A stretch of DNA of 64,000 bases, taken from positions 124,270-188,269 of the forward strand of contig NZ_WXYN01000011.1 of assembly GCF_016881065.1 (NCBI RefSeq), given 5' to 3'. Below, one piece after another: positions 15,964 through 28,170 of the stretch. Every line of letters begins with the position of its first letter. Positions within the stretch are counted from its first letter, which is position 1. Position numbers and translations under genes: made by a program. This stretch comes from Planococcus soli (GTDB taxonomy: Bacteria > Bacillota > Bacilli > Bacillales_A > Planococcaceae). A model generated the notes under the pieces. That model did no database searches. It had not been told where the DNA came from and saw only the letters and a program-made list of their open reading frames with translations.

Positions 15964-17136
15964 ATGAAATTCAATTTTGGTTTGCTGCCGCGTATTATTG
16001 TGGCAATTATTTTAGGGGTGCTAATTGGATTGATTGCACCAGAAGGTTTGGTGCGGGTGTTTGCGACGTTTACATCGCTCTTCGGTAATTTCTTAAACTT
16101 CGTCGTACCACTGATCATTCTCGGATTTATTGCTCCGGGAATTGCAAAATTAGGAAAAGGATCTGGCAAGCTGTTAGGAATGGCAACTGGAGTCGCTTAT
16201 GCTTCTACAATTGCCGCAGGGACGTTAGCTTTCTTCGTTGCAATGGCGGTACTGCCTAATGTCATGACTGAAGGCTCTTTAAGCAGTATGGAAGATCCGG
16301 AAAATGCTTTGGCAGCGACTTTTATCGCGCTAGATATGCCGCCTGTTCTTGGCGTAATGTCTGCACTGATCTTGGCTTTCTTGCTGGGTATTGGGATGGC
16401 ATCGACAGGGAGCAAAACGATGGCTTCATTCTTTGATGAGTTCCAGGCGATTATCGAAAAAACAATTTCCTACGTCATCATTCCTCTTCTGCCATTCCAC
16501 ATCTTTGGTATTTTTGCCAATATGGCTTATGGCGGAGCAGTGTTTGAGATTTTATCATTATTTGCTATCGTATTTGTGATCATCATCATTCTTCACTGGA
16601 CCATGCTGTTGCTGCAATACTCAGCAGCTGGGGCTTTGAAAGGGACAAATCCTTTGGCAATCCTGAAAACTATGATGCCGGCTTATTTCACTGCACTTGG
16701 GACTCAATCTTCTGCAGCAACTATCCCGGTCACATTGCGCCAAGCGCGCAAATCCGGGGCCAATGAGCGGGTAGCAGACTTCACAGTTCCATTGTTTGCA
16801 ACAATCCATTTATCCGGCAGCACGATTACGCTAGTCTCATGTGCCATTGGTGTTATGTTGCTGACAGGCGGAGTACCGACATTCGGCAGTTTCTTCCCCT
16901 TCATCTTAATGTTGGGTGTGACGATGATTGCAGCACCAGGAGTTCCGGGCGGCGCCGTTATGGCAGCTATCGGGTTGCTGGAAGTCATGCTTGGATTTGA
17001 TGCCACGATGGTTGCCTTGATGATTGCTCTTTATATGGCACAGGACAGTTTTGGTACTGCCGCAAACGTAACCGGAGATGGTGCTTTAGCGCATATTGTC
17101 GACCGTTTCACCAATGGCCGAAAAAGTTTGGAATAA
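15964..17136 (+). CDS. Dicarboxylate/amino acid:cation symporter (DAACS family)
   Basis: A sodium- or proton-coupled symporter of the glutamate/aspartate/dicarboxylate family. About eight helices are expected, with the serine-rich re-entrant motif GTQSSAATIPVTL near residue 245 and the second hairpin GVPGGAVMAA near 320. The substrate-binding helix ends ALYMAQDSFGTAANVTGDGA. The NVTGDGA segment is close to the NxxGD motif of the family. An in-frame ATG at 15958 lies only one base from the AGGGGGA site; the ATG at 15964 has correct spacing and is chosen (390 aa). It is a single-gene unit; substrate unassigned. Confidence 0.85.
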   Translation: MKFNFGLLPRIIVAIILGVLIGLIAPEGLVRVFATFTSLFGNFLNFVVPLIILGFIAPGIAKLGKGSGKLLGMATGVAYASTIAAGTLAFFVAMAVLPNVMTEGSLSSMEDPENALAATFIALDMPPVLGVMSALILAFLLGIGMASTGSKTMASFFDEFQAIIEKTISYVIIPLLPFHIFGIFANMAYGGAVFEILSLFAIVFVIIIILHWTMLLLQYSAAGALKGTNPLAILKTMMPAYFTALGTQSSAATIPVTLRQARKSGANERVADFTVPLFATIHLSGSTITLVSCAIGVMLLTGGVPTFGSFFPFILMLGVTMIAAPGVPGGAVMAAIGLLEVMLGFDATMVALMIALYMAQDSFGTAANVTGDGALAHIVDRFTNGRKSLE

Positions 17137-17235
17137 TTGGATGATTCGACCAATTATGGCTATTTCAAAAGGTCTATTCTATTGGTAATTTCTGTGCTAT
17201 TATAGCGAAGATATTACACAATAGGGGGAAACATC

Positions 17236-17760
17236 ATGAAGAAATTATGGGCGATTGGTTTATCAGCGGCATTTTTATTGACTGCCTGCGGAGAAGAAGA
17301 AGCAGCGGAGCCAGCGGAAGCAACAGCAGGTTCTGAAGGTTCGGATGACAGCAAAGAAGTTAAACAGGAATTGATGAAGTTTTATATGTCTATTCCAAAT
17401 ACGATCAATGCAGTTGATGGTGACTTGAATGCATTTGAGATGAACCAGGCCGAAGATACATTGCCAGAAGGCGATGAACTGCAGGCGATGAAAGATGCAG
17501 CAATTGCTTCTGCTGAAGAAGCAGCAGGCGCTATTGATTCCATAGAAATTCCAGGAGCATTGGAAGAACAGCAGGAAACGATCGAATCAGCATTTGCTGC
17601 AATGCAGGAATCCTATGAAATGAAAGTTGAAGAATTGACGAAAGATGCATCATTTGAAGCAGCTATCGAAAAATTCGGAGAAGCAGATACAATGTTGAAC
17701 GAGTTGCTTGTAGAGCAAGATTTGGCTGAATCAAGTATTTACAATGAAGTATCACAATAA
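17236..17760 (+). CDS. Predicted lipoprotein of unknown function
   Basis: A short signal peptide with lipobox LLTAC (Cys18) is followed by an acidic, low-complexity linker (EEEAAEPAEATAGSEG) and a helical domain of about 130 residues with no recognisable motif. It is therefore exported and anchored to the outer face of the membrane. Composition is rich in Glu, Ala and Met, as in helical-bundle lipoproteins. It has AGGGGGA before the ATG and its own terminator. Neighbours give no functional hint. Confidence 0.75.
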   Translation: MKKLWAIGLSAAFLLTACGEEEAAEPAEATAGSEGSDDSKEVKQELMKFYMSIPNTINAVDGDLNAFEMNQAEDTLPEGDELQAMKDAAIASAEEAAGAIDSIEIPGALEEQQETIESAFAAMQESYEMKVEELTKDASFEAAIEKFGEADTMLNELLVEQDLAESSIYNEVSQ

Positions 17761-17768
17761 ATAAAGCG

Positions 17769-17800
17769 AACCCCTGACAAGCAATTGTCAGGGGTTTGTA
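17769..17800 (+). terminator. Terminator after the lipoprotein gene
   Basis: A perfect 12-bp stem (AACCCCTGACAA / TTGTCAGGGGTT) with a GCAA tetraloop and a short T-rich tail. Confidence 0.9.
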
Positions 17801-18099
17801 ATTTTATAGGGATTGAACCGATAGATAAGCTTACACTAGGTTCAAAAGGAGCAATTTAGAAAAGCAGCAATGGCGGAGCTGGTTTGAAAAAAAAGACAGC
17901 AGGCCAATATCTGCAGCAAATACAGGTTTAAGCATGTCAAGCAGAAGCATAAGTCGATAGTTCTATTTTCAGACTAATTAGACAATTTGTATGTTTATTT
18001 GATATTACGTGGGGTATAATAGTGATGTAAACTTCAAAACCCAAAGATTGAAAGGAATGGTTCAATATCGAATCGAACGGAATTGAAAAGACGGAGAAA

Positions 18100-18255
18100 A
18101 TGGAACAAGCATTCAGAAACGCACATGGTTTCGGGATTGACGAGTATCAAAATGACCCTGACAAAATACTTGAAGTCGAACAGCGCCGTGAACAGGATTA
18201 TCAGCTAGGCCAAAAAGTAGCCAGCCAAATCGAACGGCAGATTCATCGAGACTAA
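18100..18255 (+). CDS. Small hypothetical protein, 51 aa
   Basis: ATG at 18100 opens a 51-codon frame that encodes a hydrophilic, probably helical peptide (EQAFRNAHGFGIDEY at the start, QKVASQIERQIHRD at the end). A GGAG lies just before the ATG, and a strong terminator begins 12 bp after the stop, which argues for a real transcription unit. A TATAAT at 18015-18020 may be its -10 box, but I see no matching -35. The family is not recognised. The upstream 17801-18099 stretch shows nothing else. Confidence 0.5.
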   Translation: MEQAFRNAHGFGIDEYQNDPDKILEVEQRREQDYQLGQKVASQIERQIHRD

Positions 18256-18267
18256 CATATAAAAGCA

Positions 18268-18296
18268 AACCAGCATCCTCGGATGCTGGTTTTTTA
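18268..18296 (+). terminator. Terminator after the 51-aa gene
   Basis: AACCAGCATC / GATGCTGGTT stem with a 4-nt loop and six T. It ends the small gene and insulates the suf operon. Confidence 0.9.
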
Positions 18297-18522
18297 TTGA
18301 TACAGTTTCTCAATTAGAGATCATTTATTGAAAATATAAAACCATGACAGTTATCATGCCGCACTTTTGGAAACAACTGAGAAATGCAGTATTCTAAAAT
18401 GATTTGCTGCAGCTTTAAAGACAGTTTAATGATTTGCCAGTAGGATGGATATGGGTTAAGATTAGAATGATACTAATTAAGAATGGTTTGCCATTCAACA
18501 TCAACTTTATGGAGGTATTTAC

Positions 18523-19299
18523 ATGTCAACTTTGGTCATTAAAGATTTACACGTTAAAATCGAAGACAAAGAGATTTTAAAGGGTGTAGACTTAACAATT
18601 AATACAGGTGAAATACATGCAATCATGGGGCCTAACGGTACTGGAAAATCTACTTTGGCTTCAGCTATCATGGGCCATCCTAAATATGAAGTCACGCAAG
18701 GCTCTATTACTTTGGACGGCGAAGACGTTCTGGAAATGGAAGTTGACGAACGCGCACGTGCTGGCCTTTTCCTTGGTATGCAATACCCAAGCGAAATTTC
18801 TGGCGTAACCAATGCTGACTTTATGCGTTCTGCGATGAATGCACGCCGCGAAGAAGGCGATGAAATTTCTTTGATGAAATTCATCCGCGAATTGGATAAA
18901 AAGATGGAAGTGCTTGATATGGAGCAAGAAATGGCACAGCGTTACTTGAACGAAGGTTTTTCAGGCGGAGAAAAGAAACGCAACGAAATCCTTCAGTTGA
19001 TGATGATCCAACCGAAAATCGCCATCCTGGATGAAATTGACTCCGGATTGGATATCGATGCATTGAAAGTTGTTTCAGAAGGCATCAACCAAATGAGAAG
19101 CGAAAACTTCGGTTGCCTGATCATTACTCATTACCAGCGTTTGCTGAACTATATTACGCCGGACCATGTACATGTCATGATGCAGGGACGCGTTGTAAAA
19201 TCAGGTGGAGAAGAACTTTCCCACAAACTTGAATCTGAAGGCTATGACTGGATCAAAGTGGAACTTGGCATTGAGGACGAGACTGTAGGACAAGCATAA
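18523..19299 (+). CDS. sufC: Fe-S cluster assembly ATPase SufC
   Basis: The ABC-type ATPase of the SufBCD scaffold. Walker A GPNGTGKST near residue 34, signature FSGGEKKRNEILQL near 146 and Walker B IAILDEIDSGLDID near 165. The soluble 258-residue length and the SufC-specific EKKRNE signature distinguish it from transport ATPases. It leads the five-gene sufCDSUB operon, the order usual in Firmicutes. GGAGG precedes the ATG. The 220 bp upstream must hold the promoter; I see only a weak -10 (TAGAAT at 18463). Confidence 0.95.
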   Translation: MSTLVIKDLHVKIEDKEILKGVDLTINTGEIHAIMGPNGTGKSTLASAIMGHPKYEVTQGSITLDGEDVLEMEVDERARAGLFLGMQYPSEISGVTNADFMRSAMNARREEGDEISLMKFIRELDKKMEVLDMEQEMAQRYLNEGFSGGEKKRNEILQLMMIQPKIAILDEIDSGLDIDALKVVSEGINQMRSENFGCLIITHYQRLLNYITPDHVHVMMQGRVVKSGGEELSHKLESEGYDWIKVELGIEDETVGQA

Positions 19300-19317
19300 T
19301 TGAAGGGAGAGACTAGC

Positions 19318-22281
<2,964 letters not shown>

Positions 22282-22301
22282 TAGAGAACGGAGGAACGAC
22301 G

Positions 22302-23699
22302 ATGGCGAAACAAATGCCAGAAATCGGTGATTATAAATATGGGTTCCACGACAAGGATGTTTCAGTATTCAGATCAAAACGTGGCCTGACTGAAGGAATT
22401 GTAAGAGAAATCTCGAAAATTAAAGAAGAACCGGAATGGATGTTGAATTCCCGTCTGAAAGCATTGAAATTGTTTTATTCAATGCCGATGCCACAATGGG
22501 GCGGCGATTTAAGTTCGTTAAACTTTGATGAAATTACGTATTACGTAAAACCATCGGAAGCGAGCCAAACTTCATGGGATGAAGTTCCTGAAGAAATCAA
22601 ACGCACATTCGACAAATTGGGGATTCCAGAAGCAGAGCAAAAGTATTTGGCTGGCGTATCGGCTCAATACGAATCTGAAGTGGTTTACCACAACATGAAA
22701 GTCGAATTGGAAGACATGGGAATTGTCTTTAAAGATACGGGTGCTGCCCTTCGTGAAAACGAAGACCTTTTCAAGGAATATTGGCAGTCGGTTATTCCGG
22801 CAGCTGATAATAAGTTCGCTGCGTTGAACACAGCGGTTTGGTCTGGTGGATCATTCATCTATGTGCCTAAAGGCATCAAAGTGGAATCTCCGCTTCAGGC
22901 TTACTTCCGCATCAACTCAGAGAACATGGGCCAGTTTGAGCGTACTCTCATCATTGTTGATGAAGGCGCAAGCGTCCACTATGTAGAAGGCTGTACAGCT
23001 CCTGTTTACACGACGAATTCACTTCACTCAGCTGTGGTGGAAATCATCGTGAAAAAAGATGCTTATTGCCGCTACACAACAATTCAAAACTGGGCAAATA
23101 ATGTCTTTAACCTTGTGACGAAGCGTGCATTTGTTGATGCTAACGGCACAATGGAATGGATCGATGGCAACATTGGTTCAAAAGTGACAATGAAATACCC
23201 AGCTGTTTACTTGAAAGGTGAAGGCGCTCGCGGTATGACCCTGTCAATCGCAATTGCCGGCAAAGGCCAACACCAGGATGCAGGAGCGAAAATGATTCAC
23301 TTGGCTCCAAACACATCTTCATCCATTGTTTCGAAATCCATTTCGAAGCAAGGCGGTAAAGTTTCATACCGCGGGATGGTTCATTTTGGACGCAAAGCGG
23401 ATGGCGCACGTTCAAACATCGAATGTGACACGCTGATCATGGACAATCAATCAACTTCAGATACAATTCCATACAACGAAATCTTAAACGATAACGTTTC
23501 TTTGGAACACGAAGCGAAAGTTTCAAAAGTATCTGAAGAGCAATTGTTCTACTTGATGAGCCGCGGCGTTTCAGAACAGGAAGCAACAGAAATGATCGTA
23601 ATGGGCTTTATCGAGCCATTCACGAAAGAACTTCCAATGGAATATGCGGTGGAAATGAACCGTTTGATCAAGTTCGAAATGGAAGGCTCTATCGGGTAA
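22302..23699 (+). CDS. sufB: Fe-S cluster assembly protein SufB
   Basis: The main scaffold subunit of SufBC2D. The 465-residue reading starts at the ATG at 22302, which follows a GGAGG; a longer frame from 22221 runs inside sufU and has no ribosome binding site. Family features: [40 protein letters not shown] with the conserved Cys and Glu region, and [19 protein letters not shown] near the end. Last gene of sufCDSUB, followed by a long terminator hairpin. Confidence 0.95.
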   Translation: MAKQMPEIGDYKYGFHDKDVSVFRSKRGLTEGIVREISKIKEEPEWMLNSRLKALKLFYSMPMPQWGGDLSSLNFDEITYYVKPSEASQTSWDEVPEEIKRTFDKLGIPEAEQKYLAGVSAQYESEVVYHNMKVELEDMGIVFKDTGAALRENEDLFKEYWQSVIPAADNKFAALNTAVWSGGSFIYVPKGIKVESPLQAYFRINSENMGQFERTLIIVDEGASVHYVEGCTAPVYTTNSLHSAVVEIIVKKDAYCRYTTIQNWANNVFNLVTKRAFVDANGTMEWIDGNIGSKVTMKYPAVYLKGEGARGMTLSIAIAGKGQHQDAGAKMIHLAPNTSSSIVSKSISKQGGKVSYRGMVHFGRKADGARSNIECDTLIMDNQSTSDTIPYNEILNDNVSLEHEAKVSKVSEEQLFYLMSRGVSEQEATEMIVMGFIEPFTKELPMEYAVEMNRLIKFEMEGSIG

Positions 23700-23709
23700 T
23701 AAAATCAGG

Positions 23710-23753
23710 AAACAGCCCTTGGCGTGTATATTCTCATGCCAAGGGCTGTTTTT
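23710..23753 (+). terminator. Terminator of the suf operon
   Basis: A perfect 14-bp stem (AAACAGCCCTTGGC / GCCAAGGGCTGTTT) followed by TTTTG. Confidence 0.9.
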
Positions 23754-23888
23754 GTGAATTTTGCTTAATTCGGAAACATGAGCCGCTACAGTTTTTCAGT
23801 TAAGATCATTTGGAGATCCATGCAGTTTTATTATTCATGAAAAGGGTAAAGGAATTAGGAACATAAAATTCAAGGAGGTATGCCGGAA

Positions 23889-24077
23889 ATGAGTCAAAAA
23901 TTCGATGCTTTAAAAGAAAAGCTCAGCAACGCAGACTTAGGGCAAGCCAAAGAAGTTATGGAACAAGCCAAACAAGCCCACGAGGATGGAGAAATTGACG
24001 CAACTGAAAAGAAAGAATTGATGGAATCAGCGAAATCCGTCATTGGCGGCGGCAAAGGGCTTGGCGGAATATTTTAA
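23889..24077 (+). CDS. Small hypothetical protein, 62 aa
   Basis: A charged, helical 62-residue protein (FDALKEKLSNADL, KEVMEQAKQAHEDGEID) ending in a glycine-rich tail GGGKGLGGIF. CAAGGAGGT lies nine bases before the ATG at 23889; the ATG at 23880 is too close to it. A terminator follows. I do not recognise the family. The composition suggests a small helical hairpin with a flexible end, perhaps a partner-binding peptide, but this is inference. Confidence 0.65.
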   Translation: MSQKFDALKEKLSNADLGQAKEVMEQAKQAHEDGEIDATEKKELMESAKSVIGGGKGLGGIF

Positions 24078-24109
24078 ACTGTTGAAATAAAAATTCAAGA
24101 GTGTAAGTG

Positions 24110-24152
24110 AAATAGCCTTTAGCATACATATCGTATGCTAAAGGCTATTTTT
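24110..24152. terminator. Bidirectional terminator
   Basis: An 18-bp perfect stem (AAATAGCCTTTAGCATAC and its complement) followed by T on the plus strand and on the minus strand. It serves the 62-aa gene and the convergent AlkD-like remnant, whose stop lies inside the hairpin. Confidence 0.85.
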
Positions 24153-24579
24153 GATACTTTTCAGCGCCTGTCGTATGGCAGCCATACCCGCCGTCCGGTC
24201 CAATGACATGGCCAAGTGTTCGGGGAGCGTTAGAATCAACGTTGTCCCACCAGGACTTGCTTTCAATGAGTTCTTGGAGAAAAGGCAAGTCCTCTATGGT
24301 TAACTGCTTTTTCATTTTTTCCAACAAAGCAATTGCCGCATATTGGTATTCCCGTTCCATCAAGTTATACAGTTTCCATACCTCCTCTGATATTTCCTCT
24401 GGGTCTGGCTGTTGGTACTTCAGAAATTGCTCCCTCAGAAACGCTTTCCGCAAAGGGGGTTTAAAGCCCAGAAAGTCAAACTGGTTGTGCATATAAGCGA
24501 TCATTGGAATAGCCAAGTCATCATTGCGGTTCGCCTCGAATTTCTCGGCGACTCCTTTATGATCCCATTTCTCCCCCAA
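24145..24579 (-). pseudogene. DNA alkylation repair (AlkD-like) protein, C-terminally truncated
   Basis: The N-terminal about 125 residues match the AlkD HEAT-repeat DNA glycosylase family: FLGFKPPLRKAFLREQFLK, REYQYAAIALLE and the SKSWWDNVD segment with the catalytic-region Asp. Family proteins are usually about 220-230 residues. Here the reading breaks after NAPRTLGHVIG into an unrelated 17-residue tail and stops inside the terminator hairpin, so about 80 C-terminal residues, including the last HEAT repeats, are missing. The most likely start is the TTG at 24579 with AAGGAGA upstream. It is probably a non-functional remnant created by deletion. Confidence 0.65.
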
Positions 24580-24766
24580 TCATTGCATCTCCTTACGTTT
24601 TTATAAAAGTGTAGCTCAGTCCAAAAAGGCCAGACGGAGAAGCAGTGTCCCTTTAAAAATATTTCATCTATAAAATATCAGTTGCTTTAAAGGATTTCTC
24701 TTTAAAAAAGACGTTCTATTTTTTCTATGCTATCATAAAATAATAACGATAATTGGAGGCGGGATG

Positions 24767-25627
24767 ATGATTTATGTAGGATTGACGGGTTGGGGAGACC
24801 ATCCGGATGTCTATAGCCCAGGCTCAAAAAAGACAGAGAAGTTGATTGATTATGGCGCTCATTTTCCGATTGTCGAGCTGGATTCCTCGTTTTACGCGGT
24901 TCAGCCTGAACGGAATATCCGGAAGTGGATTGCCGAAACACCCGAAAATTTTCAGTTTGTGGTAAAAGCCTATCAAGGGATGACTGGCCATCAGCGTGGA
25001 GAAAATCCATTTGAGTCGCGTGATGATATGTTTGAAGCATTCTGCAAATCTGTCCGTCCGTTGAAAGAAGAAGGCAAGCTTGCAATGGTACTGCTGCAGT
25101 TTCCGCCATGGTTTGACTGCCAGAAGGATAATGTCGACCAACTTAGGGAAATTACCGGGCGCCTGACAGAATTCGATTTAGCGATAGAGTTTCGCCATCA
25201 GTCCTGGTATGCCAATGGGATGAGCGAAAAAACATTGGATTTCCTGCGGGACAACAATCTGATCCATTCCGTTTGTGACGAACCGCAGGCTGGCGACGGC
25301 TCAATTCCCATGGTTCCAATTTCTTCAAGAAAAGATAAAGTGCTGCTGCGGATTCACGGGCGCAACGTCCATGGCTGGTTGAACCCGGGACACGGACAGA
25401 ACTGGCGGGAAGTTCGCTATCTTTATGATTACAACAAAGAAGAGATTGAGGAAATCAGCCGCGCAGTCGAGGCATTGGCCGACACTACAGAGAATGTCTA
25501 TGTTATCTTTAATAATAATTCAGGCGGCCATGCAGCAGGAAATGCCAAAGAGTTTCAAAAAATGAACGGATTATCGTTTGATGGACTTTCTCCAAAACAG
25601 ATGGATTTGTTTGAAGGAGGATTTTAA
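24767..25627 (+). CDS. yunF: DUF72 family protein (YunF-like)
   Basis: A 286-residue TIM-barrel protein of the DUF72 family. The typical opening YVGLTGWGDH is followed by VELDSSFYAVQPERNIRKW, FVVKAYQGMTGHQ, LLQFPPWF, AIEFRHQSW and NNNSGGHAAGNA. The biochemical role of DUF72 proteins is not established; the fold and conserved acidic/His residues suggest an enzyme. Of two adjacent ATG codons the second (24767) is better spaced from GGAGGC. It overlaps yunE by one base (TAATG), the same pair as in B. subtilis. Confidence 0.8.
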   Translation: MIYVGLTGWGDHPDVYSPGSKKTEKLIDYGAHFPIVELDSSFYAVQPERNIRKWIAETPENFQFVVKAYQGMTGHQRGENPFESRDDMFEAFCKSVRPLKEEGKLAMVLLQFPPWFDCQKDNVDQLREITGRLTEFDLAIEFRHQSWYANGMSEKTLDFLRDNNLIHSVCDEPQAGDGSIPMVPISSRKDKVLLRIHGRNVHGWLNPGHGQNWREVRYLYDYNKEEIEEISRAVEALADTTENVYVIFNNNSGGHAAGNAKEFQKMNGLSFDGLSPKQMDLFEGGF

Positions 25628-26454
25628 TGGTTTTCTTGATCATGGCGCTTGTCGGAGTAGTTTCCGGCGTTGTTGGCGCTTTGATAGGGCTGGGCGGGGG
25701 AGTTATATTGGTGCCGGCCTTGTTGTTTCTTGGCACCAGCTTCGCTTTTTTTCCTGAACTATCCCCACAAAAAATTGTCGGCTTGTCTGTTGTAATGATG
25801 ATTTTCACAGGACTGTCTTCTACTTTGGCCTATATGAAAGTTCGGACAGTGGATTATAAAAGTGGACTCATTTTCTTTGCGGGCAGTGCACCAGGAACGG
25901 TCATCGGCGCTTTCGTCAATAAAACCCTCGACTTGCCCACTTTCAATCTGTATTTCGGCATTCTTCTCGTTTTGCTGTCCTTGCTGTTGATGATGCGTGA
26001 TCATCTAAAAGCTGTCTTTTGGTTTGTCAATAACGGACGCAAAACGACATTTACGGATGCACAGGGAAAACAATATATTTACGGCTATCCCATTTGTTTC
26101 GCTTTGCTGCTGACATTTTTTGTGGGTTTTGCTTCGGGGCTTTTTGGCATAGGCGGCGGATCGATTATTGTGCCAGCTATGATCCTGTTATTTTTATTTC
26201 CGCCTCACGTGGCGGTCGGCACTTCGATGTTCATGGTTTTTTTGTCGGCACTTGTCAACTCGGTTACTCATATTTCACTGGGTCATGTGCCATGGATTTA
26301 TACGATTGCAGTAGTTCCGGGTGCTTACATCGGTGCAAAGATCGGCGCCAACTTAAACAAACGCCTCGATTCGGAAATGCTAGTGGTAATTTTGCGGATT
26401 GTACTCCTGGTTTTGGGGATGCGATCAATTTACGAAGGAATATTCAGTTCTTAA
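25627..26454 (+). CDS. yunE: TauE/SafE family membrane protein (anion exporter)
   Basis: A 275-residue integral membrane protein with about eight helices and two related halves. Each half carries the glycine-rich family motif: GALIGLGGGVILVPALLF near residue 17 and ASGLFGIGGGSIIVPAMI near 168. TauE/SafE proteins move sulfite, sulfoacetate or similar organosulfur anions. The substrate here is unknown. It is coupled to the DUF72 gene by a one-base overlap and is followed by yunD after 12 bp, so the three form an operon. Confidence 0.85.
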   Translation: MVFLIMALVGVVSGVVGALIGLGGGVILVPALLFLGTSFAFFPELSPQKIVGLSVVMMIFTGLSSTLAYMKVRTVDYKSGLIFFAGSAPGTVIGAFVNKTLDLPTFNLYFGILLVLLSLLLMMRDHLKAVFWFVNNGRKTTFTDAQGKQYIYGYPICFALLLTFFVGFASGLFGIGGGSIIVPAMILLFLFPPHVAVGTSMFMVFLSALVNSVTHISLGHVPWIYTIAVVPGAYIGAKIGANLNKRLDSEMLVVILRIVLLVLGMRSIYEGIFSS

Positions 26455-26466
26455 AGAGGTGTTATC

Positions 26467-27810
26467 ATGAACCAAACTATTCATATATATCATACCAATG
26501 ATTTGCATAGCCATTTCGCGAACTGGCCGCGCATCAAGTCTTTTTTAGCTGAGCGCAAAAGATGGCATGAAGAAGAAGGCGATATCTGCCTGATTTTGGA
26601 TGTCGGCGACCATGCAGACCGTTCGCATCCCTTTACAGAAGGCACAGCCGGAAAAGGCAATGTCCAGTTGTTGAACGAAGCGGAATACGACGCTGTGACA
26701 ATCGGCAATAATGAAGGGATTACACTGTCAAAAGAAGAATTGAATGACTTGTATGTCCAAGCTGATTTTGAAGTGGTGGTATCGAATTTATTCGACTTGG
26801 AAGGCAATCGGCCAATTTGGGCTAAGCCTCATCATATAATCCAGGCAAAAAATGGAGTGCGCATTGGACTGGTGGGAGCGACAGCAGAATTTACTCCGTT
26901 TTACCGGAAACTGGGGTGGCAGGTAACGGATGCAAAAGAGTCGATTATCCAAGCAGTAGAAGAAATAAGGGGTGAGACAGACCTGATCGTGTGTCTGTCG
27001 CATCTGGGCATCAAAGAAGACGAGCTATTGGTGGATCTTTGTCCGAACATCAATATTATTTTGGGAGCCCACACCCACCACATATTCCACGAAGGAAAGT
27101 GGCAAGGGGATACGCTGTTGGGAGCTGCCGGCAAGTTTGGGTTTTATATTGGGCATATTGCAGTGGAGAGCAGCTTTGAAAAATCTTCGGCACGGCTTAT
27201 CGAGACTTCCCGTCTTCAAGAAACGGAAGATGGATTTGATGAATTTTTGGTGGAGCAGGGGAAAAAGCAGTTGGGAGAACTGGTGTTTCACAGCACGAAA
27301 ACTTTGAAAGCGGAATGGTTTAAAGATTCGGAGCTTGGAACTTTGTTTGGACGCGCAATGCTTGAATTTTCAGAAGCTGACTGTGCCTTGTTCAATGCCG
27401 GGATTTTCATGGAAGATATGCCGAAAGGCGACTTGACTCGCTATGATTTTCACAAGATGCTGCCTCACCCGATCAACCCCTGCCTCGTTGAATTAAGCGG
27501 AGCAGAGTTGAAAGAGATTTACTTGCAGTCCTTGAACTCCGAATGGCCGCAGCTTGAATTAAAAGGCATGGGGTTCCGGGGTGTTGTGTTCGGGAAAATG
27601 CTTCATTTTAACATGGAGATCATCGACCACCGGTTTTATATCAATGGACAATTGGCGGTGCATGATCAAACTTACCGGTTGATTACACTGGATATGCTGA
27701 CGTTCGGCTATTTTTTCCCGAGCTTGAAACGGGCTGCCAAAACTTACTTTATGCCGGAGTTTTTACGGGATGTATTCAGCCAATATTTTCACAGCAAAGC
27801 CTTGAAATAG
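26467..27810 (+). CDS. yunD: Bifunctional UDP-sugar hydrolase/5'-nucleotidase-like metallophosphatase
   Basis: A calcineurin-type phosphoesterase of the 5'-nucleotidase family. The metal-binding motifs are present: TNDLHSH near residue 10, DVGDHAD near 41, GNNEG near 75 (GNxE variant of GNHE), LSHLG near 175, and GAHTHH near 198. A C-terminal 5'-nucleotidase substrate domain begins near 280. There is no signal peptide, so unlike UshA it should act in the cytoplasm. GNNEG instead of GNHE is shared with YunD-type proteins. It ends the yunFED operon. Confidence 0.85.
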   Translation: MNQTIHIYHTNDLHSHFANWPRIKSFLAERKRWHEEEGDICLILDVGDHADRSHPFTEGTAGKGNVQLLNEAEYDAVTIGNNEGITLSKEELNDLYVQADFEVVVSNLFDLEGNRPIWAKPHHIIQAKNGVRIGLVGATAEFTPFYRKLGWQVTDAKESIIQAVEEIRGETDLIVCLSHLGIKEDELLVDLCPNINIILGAHTHHIFHEGKWQGDTLLGAAGKFGFYIGHIAVESSFEKSSARLIETSRLQETEDGFDEFLVEQGKKQLGELVFHSTKTLKAEWFKDSELGTLFGRAMLEFSEADCALFNAGIFMEDMPKGDLTRYDFHKMLPHPINPCLVELSGAELKEIYLQSLNSEWPQLELKGMGFRGVVFGKMLHFNMEIIDHRFYINGQLAVHDQTYRLITLDMLTFGYFFPSLKRAAKTYFMPEFLRDVFSQYFHSKALK

Positions 27811-27836
27811 AAGGAATGTTCAGAGTAAATAGGCAT

Positions 27837-27865
27837 TTGATTTTGTTTGGATTTTGGGCTATGCT
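27837..27865 (+). promoter_or_regulatory. Sigma-A promoter of the lysine-riboswitch transcript
   Basis: TTGATT, 17-bp spacer, TATGCT. Transcription would start about 27872, just before the riboswitch. Confidence 0.6.
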
Positions 27866-27884
27866 AACAATGAAATAAATAATG

Positions 27885-28056
27885 GTGGGTAGAGGCTGCA
27901 GGACTGATCAGTAGGATGCGCGAGTTTGACCGCGTTGAACGCATCTGAAAGGAAGTTTTGCCGAAATCCGTTTTCTGGGTCACAGGAAATGGGTTGGGGT
28001 CATTCTGAAAAAGAATGTCACTGTCATTCAGGCTGAGGCTTGAATGGAGAGCTACA
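27885..28056 (+). promoter_or_regulatory. lysine riboswitch: Lysine riboswitch (L-box)
   Basis: The L-box landmarks are readable: GGTAGAGG-type start (GGGTAGAGGCTGC), AGTAGGATGCG...GCATCTGAAAGGA, TTGCCGAAATCC, GGGTTGGGGTCATTCTGAAAAAG, ACTGTCATTCAGGCTGAGGC and the closing TGGAGAGCTAC that pairs with the 5' end. It is followed by a terminator, so lysine should switch off the transporter gene downstream. Confidence 0.93.
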
Positions 28057-28093
28057 GGGTTGTTTGACGTTTTAACGCACAGACGAATTGTAG

Positions 28094-28134
28094 AAGGCTG
28101 ACTTTATCCAACTGGAGAGGTCAGCCTTTTTTTC
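28094..28134 (+). terminator. L-box-controlled terminator
   Basis: AAGGCTGAC / GTCAGCCTT stem followed by a T-rich tail, between the L-box and the transporter start. It is the expression platform of the riboswitch. Confidence 0.85.
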
Positions 28135-28170
28135 TCATTTTTGACCCATCAAATATAAGGAGGAGTTTTT

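Noticed and set aside
18004-18020. Promoter TTGATA...TATAAT before the 51-aa gene
   Set aside because: The spacer between the two boxes is far too short (10-11 bp), so only the -10 is noted.
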